Made by a program: the position numbers and the translations under genes. From positions 943,501-1,007,500 of the forward strand of contig NZ_CP088247.1 of NCBI RefSeq assembly GCF_021117295.1: a DNA stretch of 64,000 nucleotides, written 5' to 3'. Below, piece after piece: positions 61,226 to 64,000 of this stretch. The stretch comes from Methylorubrum sp. B1-46. Lineage in GTDB: Bacteria; Pseudomonadota; Alphaproteobacteria; Rhizobiales; Beijerinckiaceae. The first letter of the stretch is position 1. Every line of letters starts with the position of its first letter. The notes below the pieces were generated by a model. That model was not told the origin of the DNA and searched no databases. It saw nothing but the letters and a program-made list of their open reading frames with translations.

Positions 61226-63253
61226 TCACATGCCGAGGCGCTGAACACGGGTTTCACCGCTGGCGGCAAGGTGTGCGTCGAGGAGGCGCAGCACATCGTT
61301 CGCCGATTGCGGGCGGGCGAGATGGTAGCCCTGCATGAACGGGCATCCCATGGCCTGAAGCGTAGCGAGATCGTCCGCCGTCTCGACCCCCTCGGCCACG
61401 ACCTCCAGGCCCAGCGCCCGGCCGAGACCGAGCACCGCCTGGACGAGGCCGCGCTTGTCCTCGGCCTCGGTCAGACCCGTGACGAGGCTGCGATCGATCT
61501 TGACCCGATTGGCTCGGAGTTGCCGCACCGAGGCGAGCGAGGAGTAGCCGGTCCCGAAATCGTCGAGCGCCATCCGGATGCCGGCCCGCGACAGCGCCAT
61601 CAGCTTGCCCTGCACCGCCTCGATATCGAGCGCCGTCTCCTCGGTGATCTCGATCTCGAGTGCGGTCGCCGGAAGGCCGAGCAGCCGGAGCCGGCCGAGT
61701 ACGATCTCGTCGACGGCGATCTGCGCCATCTCCCGCGGCGAGACGTTCATCGCCACCGAGAGATAATAACGCCCCCGCTCCCGCAGCGCGCACAGCATCC
61801 TGCAGACCTGCTCCAGAATGAACCGCAGCAGTGACTCGGTCAGTCCGGCCATGGCCGCGGCGGCGATCAGATCGGCCGGGGGCACCCAGCCGTGGACCGG
61901 ATGGTGCCAGCGCACCAGCGCTTCCAGGTTGGTCACGGTGCGGCCGTCCCGACCGAAGATCGGCTGGAACCACACCTCCAACGCCCCCTCGGCCAGGGCT
62001 TGCGAGAGGTCGCGCTCGCAGTCGCGCCGCACCTCCAGGCGGGCGTGCAGGCCCTCGTCGAACAGGCGGAAGTGGTTCCGGCCGGAATGCTTGGCGGCGT
62101 AGAGCGCCTCGTCGGCGCAGCTCAGGAGATGGGTCAGGCTGCCGGCCGGAAGCGGGCAGATGCCGATGCTCATGCCGAGCCGCCCCGTGTCGAAGCTCTC
62201 GAACGGCTCGGCCACGGTTTGGATGAGGCGGTCCGCCAGTGCCGCCGGGCTCTCGCTCACCCGCGCACCGTCGTAGACCAGGGCGAACTCATCCCCACCG
62301 AGGCGCGCGGCATCGCAATCGGCCGGCAGGGCGGCCCGGATGCGGCGGGCGACCTCGGTGAGCACGCGGTCCCCGGTGCTGTGACCATAGACGTCGTTGA
62401 CCGATTTGAAGCCGTCGAGATCGAGCAGCATCAGGCACAGCGCCTCCCCGGCGGCCAGCCGCTCCTCCGCCCGCTGGATGAAGCCCGCGCGGTTCAGGAG
62501 GCCGGTCAGGCCGTCATGTGTCGCCCGCTCGCGCATCTCCTCCGCCAGGGCGCTCGCGCTGGCATGGGCGGCCTTGCGCGCCTCGGCGAGCGCGGTCGCC
62601 TCGTTCTTCAGGCGGCTGGTCTCGCGGAAGCTCCGCTCGGTCGCGATCGTGCTGCGGATCAGCGCGGCCAGATAGAGCAGGACAGTGGCGGCGAGACAAT
62701 TCCGGTCGAAGCCGCCGCCGGCGAGCAGGCAGAGCGCGGCCGATAGGAGCGGCGGCGTGATGAAGCAGATCGGGATGCGGGCGTAGGCGATGCCGTGCGT
62801 CACCGCCCCGGCGGTGATCCCACAGGTGATGGTCAGATAAAAGAGTGTCTGCGCCGTCGTGTAACCCTCGGAGAGGATCGGTAGAAAGGCCCAGACGGAG
62901 CCGGAGCACAGGGCGGCGAGACAGGCCAGCAGCAGGTGACGGTCGACCGAGCGTGCGGCCGCCTCCCCCGCAATCGGGCTCTCGTCCGCGGACATCGCCA
63001 ATCCGGCGCAGGGTGCGCGGCACAACCCCAAGCGCAGCAGGTTCACGGCCAGGGAGGCGGAGAACCACAATCCACCCGCCACGCCGTGCCCCGAATGCCG
63101 GGCCACAAGGAAGCTCGCCAAGCCGAGCAGCATGTTGATGGGCAGCGCCTGCTGCACGCTGGCACGAACCGCGTCGAGCTGATCGCGGCGGATCTGCCTG
63201 TCGAGCTGCGGCCCGGTGCTCGGACGTGAGCGCATGGCGAACGAGCCTGTCAT
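61226..63253 (-). CDS. Membrane GGDEF-EAL cyclic-di-GMP protein
   Basis: A 675-residue protein. The N-terminal 210 residues hold about six hydrophobic segments (NMLLGLASFLVARHSGHGVA; LFYLTITCGITAGAVTHGIA; NCLAATVLLYLAALIRSTIA), so it is membrane-bound with a possible sensing function. A short coiled linker leads to a GGDEF domain (ARLGGDEFALVYDGA, intact; the preceding inhibitory RxxD is missing, reading ADCD) and an EAL domain (NLEALVRWHH, DDFGTGYSSLASVRQL, intact). It could have both cyclase and phosphodiesterase activity. The start may be ATG 63253 or ATG 63235. Confidence 0.9.
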   Translation of the reverse strand: MTGSFAMRSRPSTGPQLDRQIRRDQLDAVRASVQQALPINMLLGLASFLVARHSGHGVAGGLWFSASLAVNLLRLGLCRAPCAGLAMSADESPIAGEAAARSVDRHLLLACLAALCSGSVWAFLPILSEGYTTAQTLFYLTITCGITAGAVTHGIAYARIPICFITPPLLSAALCLLAGGGFDRNCLAATVLLYLAALIRSTIATERSFRETSRLKNEATALAEARKAAHASASALAEEMRERATHDGLTGLLNRAGFIQRAEERLAAGEALCLMLLDLDGFKSVNDVYGHSTGDRVLTEVARRIRAALPADCDAARLGGDEFALVYDGARVSESPAALADRLIQTVAEPFESFDTGRLGMSIGICPLPAGSLTHLLSCADEALYAAKHSGRNHFRLFDEGLHARLEVRRDCERDLSQALAEGALEVWFQPIFGRDGRTVTNLEALVRWHHPVHGWVPPADLIAAAAMAGLTESLLRFILEQVCRMLCALRERGRYYLSVAMNVSPREMAQIAVDEIVLGRLRLLGLPATALEIEITEETALDIEAVQGKLMALSRAGIRMALDDFGTGYSSLASVRQLRANRVKIDRSLVTGLTEAEDKRGLVQAVLGLGRALGLEVVAEGVETADDLATLQAMGCPFMQGYHLARPQSANDVLRLLDAHLAASGETRVQRLGM

Positions 63254-63440
63254 ATGCTTCGAAGATGAAGCGTACTGCTTCTACGGGCAAAGACGTAACA
63301 GATGGTTGAAGCCCACCTCAGCCCCGCGTTGCGCGTCGAGACGATGAAATCGCGGGCTCACGTGCGACCTAAACTTAGCCCCACTTAATATGATCTTTCG
63401 GCAATGGATGATGAGCCGGAACGATGACGTGGGGACAGCC
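63254..63440. other. Gap upstream of the GGDEF-EAL gene
   Basis: It should hold the promoter of the GGDEF-EAL gene (minus strand). No structure recognised. Confidence 0.4.
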
Positions 63441-63830
63441 ATGCTCGTCCGCGCCCTCCCTGTTCCCGCCGCGGCGCTTCCGCTCAATGAGAGCCGGCAG
63501 CCAGGAAGTTCCGCCCAGCGATGCTGCCTTCGGTCGCGCTTCCACGACGCCCTCGCGTTCTACTTGCACGTTTCGACCGCGCCGACAGGCCGGCGCCACG
63601 GCATTCGAAAGGTCGTCATGCAGGTTTTCCATTCGATCGGTCAGGCTTGCGGCGGCGGCCTGCGCGCCGGCGTCGGGGGTTTGATCGCGGCGCTCGACCG
63701 TCTCACGCTTCTCGTCGGGCGTGTCTCCGAGAGTGTCGAGGCCAGTTTGGCGCGGCGGACGCCCCACCTCCGATCGCGCCGCCGGCCCGACGGCCGCCAA
63801 CCGCTCGATCTGCCCTTCCTACACTTCTGA
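63441..63830 (+). CDS. Possible protein of 129 aa, unsupported function
   Basis: ATG 63441 with GGGG a few bases upstream opens a frame starting MLVRALPVPAAALPLNESRQ. The middle has a plausible helix (AGVGGLIAALDRLTLLVGRV), and the end is Arg-rich. The opposite strand carries an equally long open frame, so coding on either strand is uncertain. No family recognised. Confidence 0.35.
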   Translation: MLVRALPVPAAALPLNESRQPGSSAQRCCLRSRFHDALAFYLHVSTAPTGRRHGIRKVVMQVFHSIGQACGGGLRAGVGGLIAALDRLTLLVGRVSESVEASLARRTPHLRSRRRPDGRQPLDLPFLHF

Positions 63831-63860
63831 TCCTCCGCTGCCCGAACGTGCGGGAGCGTG

Positions 63861-64000
63861 TCACCCCTTCTTGCGTAGGGGCCTCACGAAGCAGCCGGCG
63901 CTTGGGGTGAAGCCGGTCGCTGCGCAGAATTCCGGCAGGCCGCTCCCCTCGGCCGCCAGAAGCTGGAGCGCGTCGCATCCGGCCATCCGGGCGGCCTGCG
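63861..64000 (-). CDS. Acetyltransferase-like protein, C-terminal fragment
   Basis: Partial gene continuing past the right edge; 45 residues are visible, ending TGFTPSAGCFVRPLRKKG before the TGA at 63861-63863. The pattern 'ALQLLAAEGSGLPEFCAATG-F' followed by a short strand is typical of the last helix and strand of GNAT acetyltransferases (xxFYxxxGF). The evidence is short, so the family assignment is tentative. Confidence 0.5.
   Translation of the reverse strand, partial: QAARMAGCDALQLLAAEGSGLPEFCAATGFTPSAGCFVRPLRKKG

Noticed and set aside
63375..63800. Minus-strand frame of 141 codons opposite the doubtful 129-aa gene
   Set aside because: No ribosome site or motif; either strand could be noise, and the plus-strand frame has slightly better support.

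Overview
The window is a GC-rich, densely packed alphaproteobacterial chromosome segment with about 65 genes. It shows no tRNA or rRNA genes, no CRISPR array, and no insertion sequence or prophage. Several features point to the order Hyphomicrobiales (Rhizobiales), most likely the Methylorubrum/Methylobacterium extorquens group: a divK-pleD pair, a DUF4167 protein, DUF3572, a purA / conserved protein / rpoH order, and above all a CbbR-like LysR regulator divergent from class I fructose-bisphosphatase and phosphoribulokinase with no RuBisCO gene nearby. The genus is an inference from gene content, not from a search.

Layout. 0-7 kb: end of a Na+/H+ antiporter, AmpD-type amidase, a TerB/DnaJ protein, a small lipoprotein, UreE with a huge His tail, DusA and a PAS-GGDEF-EAL protein. 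7-13.5 kb: a lone receiver and a BLUF photoreceptor protein face a hook operon (flgE-flgK-flgL) that has a sigma-54-like promoter match. 13.6-22.7 kb: DUF4167, then prmC-prfA-ptsP-lysC on the minus strand and ubiG on the plus strand. 22.8-30.6 kb: PEBP protein, quinone oxidoreductase, ruvC and ruvA separated by yceI, divK-pleD, and nsrR divergent from hmp over a good NsrR operator. 30.6-34.6 kb: three tiny hydrophilic proteins, cysK, a META-domain protein and a small XRE-like protein.

34.6-41.2 kb holds a one-carbon regulation block: NAD(P)H:ferredoxin-type reductase and the CbbR/QscR-type regulator on the minus strand, and fbp then prk on the plus strand with two strong hairpins between them. 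41-54 kb: MBL hydrolase, an envelope-polysaccharide group (flippase, GNAT/FemAB-like protein, SGNH hydrolase, OpgC), cbbY-rpe, a large PLP amino-acid decarboxylase coupled to a GNAT enzyme, a TonB-C protein and MoaB. 54-64 kb: purB, D-amino-acid aminotransferase, purA, a conserved single-pass membrane protein, rpoH, a second GGDEF-EAL protein and the end of an acetyltransferase gene.

The two most interesting signals are (1) a PRK/FBPase/CbbR module without RuBisCO, with rpe-cbbY about 10 kb away, which fits ribulose bisphosphate acting as a regulatory signal for carbon assimilation; and (2) two families of short dispersed palindromes that sit directly on gene 3' ends and in several cases supply the stop codon.
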